Shown here: positions 1 through 9,100 of the stretch, piece by piece
Layout of the letters: every line of letters begins with the position of its first letter
Numbering within the stretch: the first letter of the stretch is position 1
From: Clostridia bacterium
Lineage (GTDB): Bacteria; Bacillota_A; Clostridia; Christensenellales; Aristaeellaceae
Assembly (NCBI GenBank): GCA_017530275.1
Contig: JAFXMP010000126.1
Coordinates: 1 to 27,213, forward strand
Direction of reading: 5' to 3'
Length of the DNA stretch: 27,213 nucleotides
Position numbers and translations under genes: made by a program
The notes under the pieces: model-generated
What the model was told of the DNA's origin: nothing
What the model saw: only the letters and a program-made list of their open reading frames with translations
The model's database searches: none

Positions 1-88
1 AGGGTGATAACTCCATTTCTGTCTGCCTGTATTCTTTCAGCATTCTCCCACCGCCCTTCTTCTCCTCAATTGTACTTCTTTGTATATG

Positions 89-121
89 AAAAAGCCAGTC
101 CTTTTTAAGAACTGACTTTTT
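89..121 (-). terminator. Rho-independent terminator of the tRNA-Leu gene
   Basis: Read on the minus strand, an 11-base arm pairs with its partner (one G-U pair) around a short loop and ends in a run of T. It lies about 40 bases past the 3' end of the tRNA, where its transcript should end. Confidence 0.75.
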
Positions 122-127
122 CAGTGA

Positions 128-152
128 CCTTGAAAACACTGGATTTTCAAGG
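128..152 (-). repeat. Perfect 9-bp inverted repeat between tRNA and terminator
   Basis: CCTTGAAAA and TTTTCAAGG are separated by 7 bases. On the minus strand the repeat lies in the tRNA 3' trailer just before the terminator, so it may be a trailer hairpin used in processing. A near copy of TTTCAGTG flanks it on each side (about 118-126 and 156-163). Confidence 0.5.
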
Positions 153-161
153 CTCTTTCAG

Positions 162-246
162 TGGTGCGGTCGACGGGACTTGAACCCGTACTCGGTTAAG
201 AACACGCCCCTCAAACGTGCGCGTATGCCAATTCCGCCACGACCGC
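162..246 (-). tRNA. tRNA-Leu (anticodon GAG)
   Basis: The 85-base minus-strand gene folds as a class II tRNA. The acceptor stem pairs 240-246 with 166-172, the TTCAAGTCC T-loop region is present, and there is a long variable arm as expected for leucine. The anticodon stem CACGT/GCGTG closes the loop TTGAGGG, giving anticodon GAG, which reads CUC and CUU. The CCA end (162-164) is encoded in the DNA. Confidence 0.95.
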
Positions 247-271
247 GCGGGTGCTGCAAACAGCGTAACCT

Positions 272-300
272 ATTATAACCAAATCAGGGATGCTTGTCAA
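272..300 (-). promoter_or_regulatory. Consensus sigma-A promoter for tRNA-Leu
   Basis: On the minus strand there is a perfect -35 TTGACA (295-300), a 17-base spacer and a perfect -10 TATAAT (272-277). It starts transcription about 20 bases before the mature tRNA, as expected for a highly expressed stable RNA. Confidence 0.92.
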
Positions 301-464
301 CCGTTTTTCGGGAAATCGCAAAAAAAGAGAGAGCAAAGAGAGAGCAGTAAATTTCCAAACTAACGACCACAGCAATTTCCACTGTGGACGTTGCTCTGGG
401 CATTTACTCGAAATTTTTTCGAAATTTTTTCGCGATTTGGCGAAATCTGTCGGCAGGAAAGTGA

Positions 465-493
465 TTGTATTCGGCGGCGATTTATGGTATGCT
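465..493 (+). promoter_or_regulatory. Promoter for the HAD phosphatase gene
   Basis: TTGTAT (465-470), 17 bases, then TATGCT (488-493). The start point would be near 500, leaving a leader of only about 15 bases that carries the ribosome site GGAGGA (502-507). Confidence 0.65.
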
Positions 494-514
494 ATAGCGG
501 TGGAGGAATAAGCA

Positions 515-1111
515 ATGGATGCAAGACTGCTGGAAACGGATACCATCGTTTTTGACGTAGGCAACGTACTGCTCACTTTTGAGCCGGAAAAGGTAGCTTC
601 CCTCCTGCCCGAGGAACACAGGCAAGCCCTGTCCCGTGCGATGTTCGGCCCCGACTGGCGATGGGCGGCGTTTGACCTGGGCGCTGAAACCAACGATGCC
701 ATTGCCCAAAGTATGGCGGACGCCGCTGGGGTGCCGGGTGGAAAAGAGATGGTGCTGCATGCGCTGTACACGTTTTACAGAACCATGAAGCCCCTTCCCC
801 TGTACCATCTACTTCCCGAACTCAAACGCATGGGCAAGCGTTTTTTCGCGCTCACCAATTACTGTGAACCCTCTTTTTCTTCCACGTATCAGGCTTTTCC
901 GAACCTTCAGCTGTTGGATGGCGCGGTCGTTTCCGCCCGTGAAAAGGTCTGCAAGCCTGACCCTGCCATTTTTGCGCTGTTGATTGAACGGTTTGGAATT
1001 GTACCCGAAGAAACGCTGTTTATCGACGATTCTTTCGCCAATACGCATACAGCCGCCGCGATTGGATTCCGGACATGGCATTATGCCGGAGATGACGTCA
1101 TTTCATCGTGA
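515..1111 (+). CDS. HAD-superfamily phosphatase, YihX-like
   Basis: A 198-residue haloacid-dehalogenase-type hydrolase, probably a cytoplasmic sugar-phosphate or nucleotide phosphatase. Motif I is FDVGNVLL with the nucleophile Asp14. The usual second Asp is Gly16, as in the YihX (glucose-1-phosphate phosphatase) group. Motif II is LTN near residue 113, the motif III lysine lies in EKVCKPDP, and motif IV is FIDDS near residue 172. The helical cap of residues 20-95 fits subclass I. The start is set by GGAGGA 8 bases upstream. It stands alone, with its own promoter between the divergent tRNA gene and the next lipoprotein gene. Family is clear from the motifs; the substrate is not visible. Confidence 0.9.
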   Translation: MDARLLETDTIVFDVGNVLLTFEPEKVASLLPEEHRQALSRAMFGPDWRWAAFDLGAETNDAIAQSMADAAGVPGGKEMVLHALYTFYRTMKPLPLYHLLPELKRMGKRFFALTNYCEPSFSSTYQAFPNLQLLDGAVVSAREKVCKPDPAIFALLIERFGIVPEETLFIDDSFANTHTAAAIGFRTWHYAGDDVISS

Positions 1112-1227
1112 GGGTTGAAACGCGCATCGTTTTTTCAAATAATTGGGAACAATATTACCCTGTTTTTCGTCTATATAGTTAATGAAAGGCTTCGATATTG
1201 CATCAATCTTGGAAGGAAGGATGAATC

Positions 1228-2670
1228 ATGAAATCTTTGAAGGCCGCGTTCGTTGCTCTGCTGCTCGTGGTGTCGCTGCTGCTGGGCGGCTGTTATGTGG
1301 AACCCAATAATATCGCCACAGGGAATCAAAACGGCGATTCGCTGAATTTCCCGGTATATCAGCCGGAAACGCCTGTGCCCACCGCTGTACCGGCGACGCC
1401 TACCGATCTGCCTACCGATACCCCTGTGCAAAATAATCCCGCCGGGATTAACCAGGGCACGGACGTTGGCCTTCCCACATCCGCCGTGAACAATTGGCTC
1501 ACCACCGTCGCGCCTATGGTTACGCCCGATCCTTCGGCCAAAGCGCTGGTGACTCCGGCTCCCACCTCCGTGCCGACAGCTACGCCCGTTACTTCTCTGA
1601 AACTGGGTTCCCAGGGGCAGGAAGTGCGCAACGTGCAGAAAAAGCTCAAGGAACTGGGCTTTTATAAGGGCAATATTGACGGCGATTTCGGTGAAGCCAC
1701 AGAAAAAGCGGTAAAGGCCTTCCAGAAGCAGTATGGCCTCACTGTGGACGGCAAGGTAGGAAGCGCCACCATGGCAAAGCTGGCCAGCGCCAAAGCAACC
1801 GTAAAACCCACCGCTTCTCCCACACCCAAGCCCACCGCCACCCCGTCCTACGGCGCAAATACTTACCTGCGCAACGGCAACAGCGGCAAGCAGGTAAAGC
1901 AGATGCAGGAAAGGCTCATCGCCCTGGGCTATCTGCTGGGCAAGGCCACTTCCAATTTTGACAACGCCACCGAAGCCGGCGTTCTGGCTTTCCAGCGCCG
2001 CCACACCAGCTATGCAGACGGCGTAGCCGGCCCCGAGACTCTGAAAGCGCTGTACTCTTCCTCTGCTTCCAAAGCCTCCTCCGCGTCCGGGATTATTGGA
2101 ATCACGCTGCGGGAAGGCAGCAGCGAAAAAGCGGCCGTGCGGCTGCTGCAGCAGAAGCTGAAATCCTTAGGCTATTACAAGGGCACCGTGGACGGCGATT
2201 TTGGTTCCGGCACCATGGAAGCCGTGAAAGCCTTCCAGCGCGGCAATAATATAACAGCGGATGGCGTTGCCGGCGGCGGCACCCTGAACAAGCTGTTTTC
2301 TTCCTCCGCTAAATCTGCCTCCGCAGCCGCGGCCACCGCGACGCCCCGGCCCGCAACGCCTCGGCCTACCGCCACCCCGAGGGTAACGCCTACGCCTATT
2401 CCCGATAACATCTATGTTCTGGTCACAGCCGCGCCGAACAATCAGTACGCCACCCTGCGCCATGGCATGTATGGCACACCGGTGCAGCAAATGCAGCAGG
2501 CGCTGAAAAACCAGGGCTATTTTACCGGCGTGGTAGACGGCTACTTCGGCGACGCCACGGAAAAAGCGGTAGAAGCGTTCCAGCGCTATAACGGATTGCT
2601 GATTGACGGTGTGGCTGGCCCTGCCACCTTAAGAACGCTGCTGCAAGGCGCTTACCCCTTCGGTTCCTGA
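1228..2670 (+). CDS. Lipoprotein with four peptidoglycan-binding domains
   Basis: A 480-residue exported protein. Residues 1-22 form a lipoprotein signal ending in the lipobox LGGC, so Cys22 should be lipidated and the protein held on the outer face of the membrane. Four PG_binding_1-type repeats (PF01471 family) follow, at about residues 121-188, 210-277, 290-359 and 407-474. Each shows the LGY/LGFYKG-DGDFG-AVKAFQ-DGVAG pattern. The repeats are joined by Pro/Thr/Ala-rich linkers (about 45-120, 190-209, 360-400), likely extended wall-spanning stretches. The second repeat is the most diverged. There is no catalytic domain, so a wall-anchoring, scaffolding or sensing role is inferred. The ribosome site is GGAAGGAAGG at 1211-1220. 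A strong hairpin follows the stop. Confidence 0.9.
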   Translation: MKSLKAAFVALLLVVSLLLGGCYVEPNNIATGNQNGDSLNFPVYQPETPVPTAVPATPTDLPTDTPVQNNPAGINQGTDVGLPTSAVNNWLTTVAPMVTPDPSAKALVTPAPTSVPTATPVTSLKLGSQGQEVRNVQKKLKELGFYKGNIDGDFGEATEKAVKAFQKQYGLTVDGKVGSATMAKLASAKATVKPTASPTPKPTATPSYGANTYLRNGNSGKQVKQMQERLIALGYLLGKATSNFDNATEAGVLAFQRRHTSYADGVAGPETLKALYSSSASKASSASGIIGITLREGSSEKAAVRLLQQKLKSLGYYKGTVDGDFGSGTMEAVKAFQRGNNITADGVAGGGTLNKLFSSSAKSASAAAATATPRPATPRPTATPRVTPTPIPDNIYVLVTAAPNNQYATLRHGMYGTPVQQMQQALKNQGYFTGVVDGYFGDATEKAVEAFQRYNGLLIDGVAGPATLRTLLQGAYPFGS

Positions 2671-2676
2671 ATCAGA

Positions 2677-2706
2677 ATGGGGCTGCCTGTTTTCAGGCAG
2701 CCCCAT
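2677..2706. terminator. Bidirectional terminator hairpin
   Basis: A perfect 13-bp stem (2677-2689 with 2694-2706) closes a TTTT loop between the convergent lipoprotein and DUF1836 genes. The T-tract is weak on both sides, so it may end transcription partially or protect mRNA 3' ends. Confidence 0.75.
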
Positions 2707-2735
2707 CGCTACGCTTTGTGTTTTGCGCGGCGGTT

Positions 2736-3299
2736 TTATTTTTCCGCTTTCGCTTCCGGGTAAAGACCCACCAGCTGCTGCGCCAGATTTTGCGACAGGA
2801 GGGACGCGACCGCCGCGCGGAAAACAAAACTTGTTACGGAAGCGCCATTTGGTTCAAAAACAGGCGCGGCATCCCTGCGGACGCTTTCCAGAAATGTGTT
2901 TTTGCCGCCCTGAAAAACGGCAAGGAACGATTCGTACAGCGATTTCGTATCTTCTTCCTCCAGGGCGGCGGGAATCAGTTTTTTGATTTCCACAATGCTG
3001 ATCGTTTGCTTGAGCAGGCACACCATGATCAAAAAAGCCAAGTGCACACGGCCATAGCGTTTTTTCGCCGGGCGGGGAATGATGCCCAGCTTCACATAAT
3101 TATTGATCATGGCGGGCGTGACCAGTTTCTGTTCAGCCGCCTGGTACAGGGGAGACAGGTACTGGTTCATCAGATAGATCACCTGGTCCATATACAGCGG
3201 CAGCTCAGGAAACTCATCCCACCCCGGCAGTTGATAACCGTCCAGCAAGCGGTCCCATTCCAGCATTTTTTCCCGGACCAGCGTTTTATCCGCTTCCAT
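2736..3299 (-). CDS. DUF1836 family protein, putative DNA-binding regulator
   Basis: A 187-residue protein matching the DUF1836 family of Firmicutes. The signature region runs LPGWDEFPELPLYMDQVI (about 24-41) and then ITP/VTPAMINNYVKLGIIP (about 60-75), a predicted winged-helix or MerR-like helix-turn-helix. KKRYGRVHLAFLI and a helical dimer-like tail follow. The family is thought to regulate transcription; targets are unknown. The start has a strong ribosome site (AAGGAGGGG, 8 bases upstream). It is divergent from degV and has a TATAAT extended -10 promoter. Family call is secure; function is inferred. Confidence 0.85.
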   Translation of the reverse strand: MEADKTLVREKMLEWDRLLDGYQLPGWDEFPELPLYMDQVIYLMNQYLSPLYQAAEQKLVTPAMINNYVKLGIIPRPAKKRYGRVHLAFLIMVCLLKQTISIVEIKKLIPAALEEEDTKSLYESFLAVFQGGKNTFLESVRRDAAPVFEPNGASVTSFVFRAAVASLLSQNLAQQLVGLYPEAKAEK

Positions 3300-3341
3300 G
3301 CGTTCCCCTCCTTGTTATATTGCGCGACTTATGCGAATTCT

Positions 3342-3350
3342 ATTATAACA
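3342..3350 (-). promoter_or_regulatory. Extended -10 promoter for the DUF1836 gene
   Basis: On the minus strand TATAAT (3342-3347) is preceded by TGT, an extended -10. The -35 region 17 bases further upstream (TGGCGT, 3365-3370) is weak, as is common with extended -10 promoters. Confidence 0.6.
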
Positions 3351-3393
3351 TAAACGGCAAAGGCACGCCACCAGTTTTTCAGTCGACTTGGCG

Positions 3394-3422
3394 CTGACGG
3401 TATCGTTAAAAGATTTTATAGC
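3394..3422 (+). promoter_or_regulatory. Candidate promoter for degV
   Basis: CTGACG (3394-3399), 17 bases, TATAGC (3417-3422). The match is moderate. It would start about 30 bases before the chosen degV start codon. Confidence 0.4.
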
Positions 3423-3459
3423 GTATTTCAAACCAGATTCAGAAAGGACATTCCCGTAT

Positions 3460-4338
3460 ATGGAAAACTTTGCGATTTTCACAGATTCCTCTTCCAATAT
3501 CACCCCGGACCTGGCGCACGAGGGAAACATCGGGGTGATTCCTCTCACATGTATGACAAAAGAAGCGGATATGTCATGCTATAACGATCAAGTGGAATTT
3601 GACGGTCATTCTTTTTATGACGCGCTGCGAAAAAGCGGGCCCATCAAAACGTCCATGGTCAATATCAGCCAATTCCTGCAGGCATTTGAACCTGTGATTA
3701 AAAAGGGACAGGACATCCTGTATGTGGCCATGTCCAGCGGCATCAGCGGCACCTGCGCTGCCGCCAGGGAAGCAGCCGCTGAATTGATGAAGGAATACCC
3801 GGGCCGCGTCATTCGGGTGGTTGATACGCTGGCCGCCTCCTTTGGCGAAGGAATCTTCGCCATGAAAGCCTCCGTCATGCGCAAAGCCAAGAACAGCCTG
3901 GATATGACTTTCAAATGGGTGGAGGAAAACAAACGCCGCATGTGCCAGTTTTTTACGGTGGATGATCTGATGTTTCTGCACAAAGGCGGCCGTATTTCCA
4001 GCCTTACGGCCCGCATCGGCTCCATTGCCAATATCAAACCCTTATTAATGGGCGATTCCGAAGGGAAAATCGTGAGCTGCGGCAAGGTGATCGGGCGGAA
4101 AAAGTCCCTGCAGGCCTTAGCGGCTCTGTATGACCAGCACGCCGCTGCCGATGACGGGGATATCGTCGCGATCGCGCACGGCGACTGCCAAGAGGACGCG
4201 GAATACTTGGCCGCACTGCTGAAAAAGAAACGCAGTGTCAAGGATGTTCTGATCCGCTGTTACGAACCGGGTACCGGTTCGCATGTGGGTCCCGGTGCGG
4301 TGGCGCTGTTCTTTTTCTCTCCTGTTCCCTGTAAATGA
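3460..4338 (+). CDS. DegV family fatty-acid-binding protein
   Basis: A 292-residue DegV/FakB-type protein. The family binds one fatty acid in a buried tunnel and, with a FakA kinase, presents it for phosphorylation so that outside fatty acids enter phospholipids. The N-terminal TDSSSNIT, the TSMVN segment, the SSGISGTCAAA loop, the FTVDDLMFLHKGGRIS stretch, the NIKPLL segment and the C-terminal GSHVGPGAVALFF are all in family order. An upstream in-frame ATG at 3388 would add 24 residues that fit no DegV protein. The start at 3460 has AAAGGA (3443-3448) and gives the usual N-terminus. No fakA gene is in the window. It is followed after 47 bases by a glycosyltransferase on the same strand. Confidence 0.9.
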   Translation: MENFAIFTDSSSNITPDLAHEGNIGVIPLTCMTKEADMSCYNDQVEFDGHSFYDALRKSGPIKTSMVNISQFLQAFEPVIKKGQDILYVAMSSGISGTCAAAREAAAELMKEYPGRVIRVVDTLAASFGEGIFAMKASVMRKAKNSLDMTFKWVEENKRRMCQFFTVDDLMFLHKGGRISSLTARIGSIANIKPLLMGDSEGKIVSCGKVIGRKKSLQALAALYDQHAAADDGDIVAIAHGDCQEDAEYLAALLKKKRSVKDVLIRCYEPGTGSHVGPGAVALFFFSPVPCK

Positions 4339-4385
4339 TCAGCAATAGACCGTTTACTCAATCACAACACGTTTAGGGGAATCTT

Positions 4386-5204
4386 ATGAGCGCCACAGTA
4401 TTCCAGCCGGGCTTGATCAGCGTGATTATGCCCGTCTATAATGCAGAAAAAACGCTGGCCCAATCCGCGGCAAGCGTTCTGTCCCAAACTTATTCGCAGA
4501 TCGAATTGATCCTGGTAGACGACGGCAGTAAGGATCAAAGCCTGCGCATATGCCGGGAAATCGAAAAAAACGATTCCCGCGTAAGGGTCATCGCCCAGAA
4601 AAACGCCGGGCCAGCCATTGCCCGGAATGCAGCCCTGCAAATCATGCGCGGAGAATTTGTGATGTTTGCCGACAGCGATGACCGTCTGACGCCTGATGCC
4701 TGCCGCACCATGATCGACGCTATAGGGGAAAAAGACTTGGTTATCGCTCATTATTATCTTGATGTGGCGTCTGCGCAGTTTGATCGGGGCCTGCTCAAGG
4801 GAAGCCGTGATCTGAGTGAATGGGAATTCCTGGAAGAATTGGTCAAGCGCCCTGGCTCATTTTATTTCAGCGCACTGTGGAACAAAATGTACCGTTCCAG
4901 CCTGATCCATCAATTAAAGCTGCAGTTTGACCCGTTCCTGTCCTGGGGCGAGGATTTCGCATTCAACATGGAGTACAATCTCGCAGTTCTCCATGGCGTC
5001 GCGCTGGTGGACAAGCCAGTATATCATTATGTAAAAAACCCCGGCAGCACCTCCATCCGCACGCTGTTCCACGTGGGTCATTCCTTCCAGATCAAAGCAC
5101 GGCTGTACCGGCGCTTTAAATCGCTTTACGTAAAAAAAGGATTGTACGTGCAGCACCGCTTCCGCATCTGGTGCTACATCTGGAATGTGACGCTGGCGGA
5201 CTGA
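4386..5204 (+). CDS. Glycosyltransferase family 2
   Basis: A 272-residue GT-A fold transferase. The start ISVIMPVYNAEKTL (11-24), LILVDDGSKD with Asp45/Asp46, the NAGPAIARNAAL segment (73-84) and the metal-binding ADSDD (Asp96-Asp99) are typical of EpsJ-type enzymes that transfer sugars from nucleotide donors in wall or capsule building. WGEDFAFNMEY near residue 196 carries the likely ED base region. No membrane segment is visible, so it probably acts at the cytoplasmic face. It is shorter than the common 300-340 residues, so the C-terminal part may be trimmed. The ribosome site is AGGGGAA. It is probably co-transcribed with degV. Confidence 0.88.
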   Translation: MSATVFQPGLISVIMPVYNAEKTLAQSAASVLSQTYSQIELILVDDGSKDQSLRICREIEKNDSRVRVIAQKNAGPAIARNAALQIMRGEFVMFADSDDRLTPDACRTMIDAIGEKDLVIAHYYLDVASAQFDRGLLKGSRDLSEWEFLEELVKRPGSFYFSALWNKMYRSSLIHQLKLQFDPFLSWGEDFAFNMEYNLAVLHGVALVDKPVYHYVKNPGSTSIRTLFHVGHSFQIKARLYRRFKSLYVKKGLYVQHRFRIWCYIWNVTLAD

Positions 5205-5214
5205 TCATGAGAAT

Positions 5215-5243
5215 ACCCGCTTCTCCTCATGGGAAAAGCGGGT
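5215..5243 (+). terminator. Hairpin after the glycosyltransferase gene
   Basis: ACCCGCTT pairs with AAGCGGGT around a short imperfect stem, about 10 bases past the stop. No T-run follows, so it may act as an mRNA end-protecting stem more than a full terminator. Confidence 0.45.
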
Positions 5244-5311
5244 TACATCATGAGCAATGCTGCAAAGGGTAAGAAATCCTGTTGGCTGAATTGATATCCT
5301 CCTGATATAAG

Positions 5312-5340
5312 CACTGCCCTGGCACAAAGCCGGGGCAGTG
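5312..5340. terminator. Bidirectional hairpin ending the zinc-ribbon operon
   Basis: A 12-bp stem (5312-5323 with 5329-5340, one mismatch) closes a 5-base loop between convergent transcription units. It sits 27 bases past the stop of the last zinc-ribbon gene. A T-run is lacking. Confidence 0.65.
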
Positions 5341-5366
5341 TTCATAACGAGGCTTCCAGTTGACGC

Positions 5367-6146
5367 TTATCCGGCGATTTTTGCCTTTGGGCAATGAGAC
5401 TTGATATATTCCAGCGCGAAGTCATAGTCCGCGCCTTCAGCGTAAACCTGGTTATGATCCAGCCCCTGGCTGATCTTGATCACATGGCGCCTGGGGAAGG
5501 ATTTGACGGATTTTACATGAGCATATTCAGAGGTGCTGCTGGTTCGGGCGGCTGCGGTGAGGCCGATGCCCGCGGTGGTTGGCTTGTTGGCGGCGACGCC
5601 TACCAGCGCGGTGATCAGTCCCAGTATTTCGGCCTTGTCGTGCTGCTTGGAGATCTGGATATGCTTGATCTGCTTTTCGTCCATTTCAAACAAAACCACA
5701 TATTTCCATCCGTAGGTGGCCGCCACGATGATATAGGCAATGATGCTGATGATCAGAAACGCCAGCGCCAGCAGGCCGAACACCTTCAGGCTGCTCAGCA
5801 GGCTTTCAACGCTGAAATTGTCCTCAAACAGGTTGATGATCTGGAACAGCAGGAACACCGCGCCGAAAGAAATGCCCAGCACCTTCCAGACCGTATACAG
5901 GATGGTGGGGTTTTTCAGCATGGGCATTTCATACACCCAGCGGTATTTCCCGTCCTGGCAAAGGTAAATCGTATCCGCGACCCGCTCGCCTTTAATATCC
6001 TCTTGCGAACGGACGGCGCTTTTCCGTTTTTTCTTTGGCGCTTCCGTTTTCTGGCTCACCGAAGCGCTTTCTTCGACAGCCGCGCCGCACAGCGGGCAGA
6101 ATTTACTGTCATTTGGGATCTCTTTTCCGCATTTGACGCAATACAT
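5367..6146 (-). CDS. Zinc-ribbon membrane protein with two TM segments
   Basis: A 259-residue protein of unknown function. The N-terminus is a zinc ribbon with Cys3, Cys6, Cys17 and Cys20 in the C-x2-C...C-x2-C form, followed by a Lys-rich linker (38-50). Two hydrophobic segments lie near residues 85-105 and 118-145, with a short acidic stretch between them that would be outside. The C-terminal half (150-259) is soluble; it holds a Gly/Ala/Thr-rich patch and a beta-like ending. The topology suggests that both ends are cytoplasmic. It is the last gene of a four-gene operon, 14 bases after the 1088-residue gene. The shared zinc ribbon with two neighbours suggests a joint assembly. No known family is recognised beyond the ribbon. 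Confidence 0.8.
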   Translation of the reverse strand: MYCVKCGKEIPNDSKFCPLCGAAVEESASVSQKTEAPKKKRKSAVRSQEDIKGERVADTIYLCQDGKYRWVYEMPMLKNPTILYTVWKVLGISFGAVFLLFQIINLFEDNFSVESLLSSLKVFGLLALAFLIISIIAYIIVAATYGWKYVVLFEMDEKQIKHIQISKQHDKAEILGLITALVGVAANKPTTAGIGLTAAARTSSTSEYAHVKSVKSFPRRHVIKISQGLDHNQVYAEGADYDFALEYIKSHCPKAKIAG

Positions 6147-6160
6147 ACCGCAATCCTCCT

Positions 6161-9100
6161 TTATTTGCTGGCGTCAACCTTGATAAACCGCAGCTGAAGC
6201 TCCATTCCCTGGTTTTCCCTCTCTGAGCCATAGTCACTGTATGTTGTGCTCACGTCATGGAAGAGTTCATAATCTATCTCGCCATCCTGGTTCTTCCTAT
6301 AATAGAAACTAATGATCAGATAATCCTTGCCTTCACTGTGCTCCGTCCACAGGTAATTTGTTTCCCCCTTCAGGACCCCGTCATAAGTGGTCGTGAATGT
6401 TTCAACTTTCCCGGATTCGAAGCCCATTCGATCGGTTCTTGATCCGCTTGAGGTTCCCGTCAGCGTACAGGCGCCTTCTTCGCTGTTGGTGTTGAAGGTG
6501 CCGGAAAGATCCACCGATATGGAATCAAAGCCGCTGCTCTCCGACCACGCGTATTTATCTTTGCTCTCATCCGTATCAAACAGAAGAGCGTAATCAGGCC
6601 GTTTGATCCGTTCCCCTGTGCGGCTGTCCGACGCGCTTCCGTGGACCATGAAACGCCCGTATGAATCAAGGACGAAAGACGTGTTTCTGAGTGCTTCTTC
6701 AATGAGCGGCCGGTCATTTTTGTATATGATTCCAGGGCCTAACGCATTTGATACCATATCGAAGCGGTAGGACGCCTCCGGACGCTTTTCCCGTTTCATC
6801 TTCAGCGTCACGGTTTTGGCTTTTTCCCCGACCTTTTTGAACTCAATGGTATCGATTTCTTTTTCTCCGTTCCGATAAGCCTGCTCGCTGTTATAAACCA
6901 GGAGCTTTACGGGAGAGCCCGCCATCAGATAACCGTTGTAGGTGCAGGTCATGAATGTACTGTTGTTCATATCGGCAACCCACGGATCGGCAAGCACATA
7001 ATGCTTGGGGTTCGTATCGAATACGATATATTTGCCGGCGAAGCGGGTATCGCTGAAGGTCATTTCCTTTCCTTCCTTGTCTTTCAGCAGGAATTTGACC
7101 TCCCGATTCTGCATATACTTCATTTTCTGCCAGTTTTTGATGTTTTTTTCATCAAAGGCCGCGAGGCAGGCCCCGGAGAAGCTGGTGAACATCTGCCTTT
7201 CCTTCAGGCGCGAGAGCAGATCGGATATAATGTCCGCGGAAGTCAGCGTGGGATTCGTAACCGGATAGCCGGTAAAAACGCCTAAATCATACGCGTAGGC
7301 GAACGCCTCTTCGTCCGCTTTCTCCATATACGCCATCAGAGTGGGATACCAGCTTTCCGGATCATCCTTTTTGGTGTCCCGGATGTAGTTCAAAATCGCC
7401 CGCCAGCCCGGATTCCACCAATCGTTGGTATTCTCATACAGCGCGCCCAGGGGGACGATATTGTAATCGTCCACCCAATAGACACCCACCTGGCGGGTAC
7501 CCTCGGCAGCCAATGCTTCCCTGCGGGCCTTGAAGGTTTCATAGACCTCCAGGAATTCCTCCGTATAATACGTGTTATAAACTTCGTCGCCATATTTGAC
7601 CAGGATCCTCGAATCTGGGTCCGGCTGGCCGGTCGGTTCAAGCCCCTGCCGCTGTTTCCGCTGGATCCTGACATCAATATAATCCGTATCGATCCAGCCG
7701 TTTGGAACGTAAATGATCTCATGGGTGCGCTTGTCCCAATAGAGGCTCTTGTAAGGCGCGGCGCGGTATACCTGATCCAGCTTGGCTTCCGGCTCCTCTT
7801 TCACTTCTTCTGCGTTCACATTGGCGTCGATCACGCCGAAGGTCAGCATGACCGCGCCGGCGACCAGCATCAGCCCAGGCTCCGTATACCACAGCGGAGC
7901 AAGGCTGAGCATGGCGTCGGAGGCGGATTTTACGCCCAGGAGCCCCACAACGAAGCCCGGCGACGCTTTTAGAACGGTGGCAGCGGATTCCTTTGTTTTA
8001 TCCCAGAGATCCCCTTTGTTCTTCAAGAATTGCCCGGTTGCATTCATGCCCGTATCGTATACCAGATAACCCAGGCCGATCACGCCCATATATCCGGCAC
8101 AACTGGGCCCCAGGATCTCAACGTAATTCGCCAGGGAGAAGGTCAGCGTAAGGGCGTCCAGGCAGTTGCCGGTATTCCTGAACAGAATGTCCATCGCGCC
8201 GCCCTTCTTAAACAGGGCGGACGGCTCCTTCTTCGCCTGGGCGACGATGGACTGGAAGTCTTTTTCCACCAGCTTTTGCAGGTCTTGGTTTTCCCGGACG
8301 CTGCTTTTGATCTCCTCGGGCATCGTCGTCAGCTTGAGCATCCGGCTCTGTTTGCTGGTGAGCACTTCTCCTTCCTCTTTCCCCCAGCCGAGAAGGGATT
8401 CAAAAATGGAAATGGGAGAAAAATGGGTCAGGTAGGCGGTAACTGTCCCCTCCTCCACGTTGATTTCATAGGATACGTATTCCCAGCGTCCCAGCGCTTC
8501 ATTATAGTGCTGGGGCAGGAGGATGGCAGCAGGGTTCCGCCCGCCCAAATCCCCATAGGGGATCGTGACGGCCACGGGAAAACCGAACGCCTCCTGGCCC
8601 GACAGCTCCAGGTCCCACGCTGCGGCGGAATAGCCGTTCAACTCATCCACCTTGGTCGGCAGGGAACGGACGGTGAGCATGCCCGTCTGCATATTCAGGT
8701 TTTCTTTCCCGAAATCCACGGTGATCCCATCCAGATGGGCAACGGGCTCCTCTGCGGTGACCTGGACCGTCACGGCCGGGGCCGATGCGATTTCGGAAGC
8801 GGAGTAAGCAATGACGGTTTCCACTCCGTATCCGTCGGCCATTTGATAGCCCGGGGTGCCGGGCCCCTGCCCCAGGGCGAAATCCACGCCCGCTGTGCCC
8901 GTATGGAACAGGTCGCTTTCAACAAATTCTTCATCAATGATGTCCGAATCCCCGCCGCTGTCGGTGGCGGTGGGAACCGCGGGCTTGGCTGTGGCGGAAG
9001 CGGAACCGCTTGTCCCGGCAGTGGGGTTGGGTAACAACGTTTTGTATGGTTCAGGTTTTGTGGGAATCAGGAATCCGGGATACTTGAAGCCCGCCACCGC

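Noticed and set aside
290..511. 73-codon plus-strand frame before the HAD gene
   Set aside because: It overlaps the tRNA promoter and the HAD promoter, has no ribosome site, and encodes a low-complexity basic peptide.
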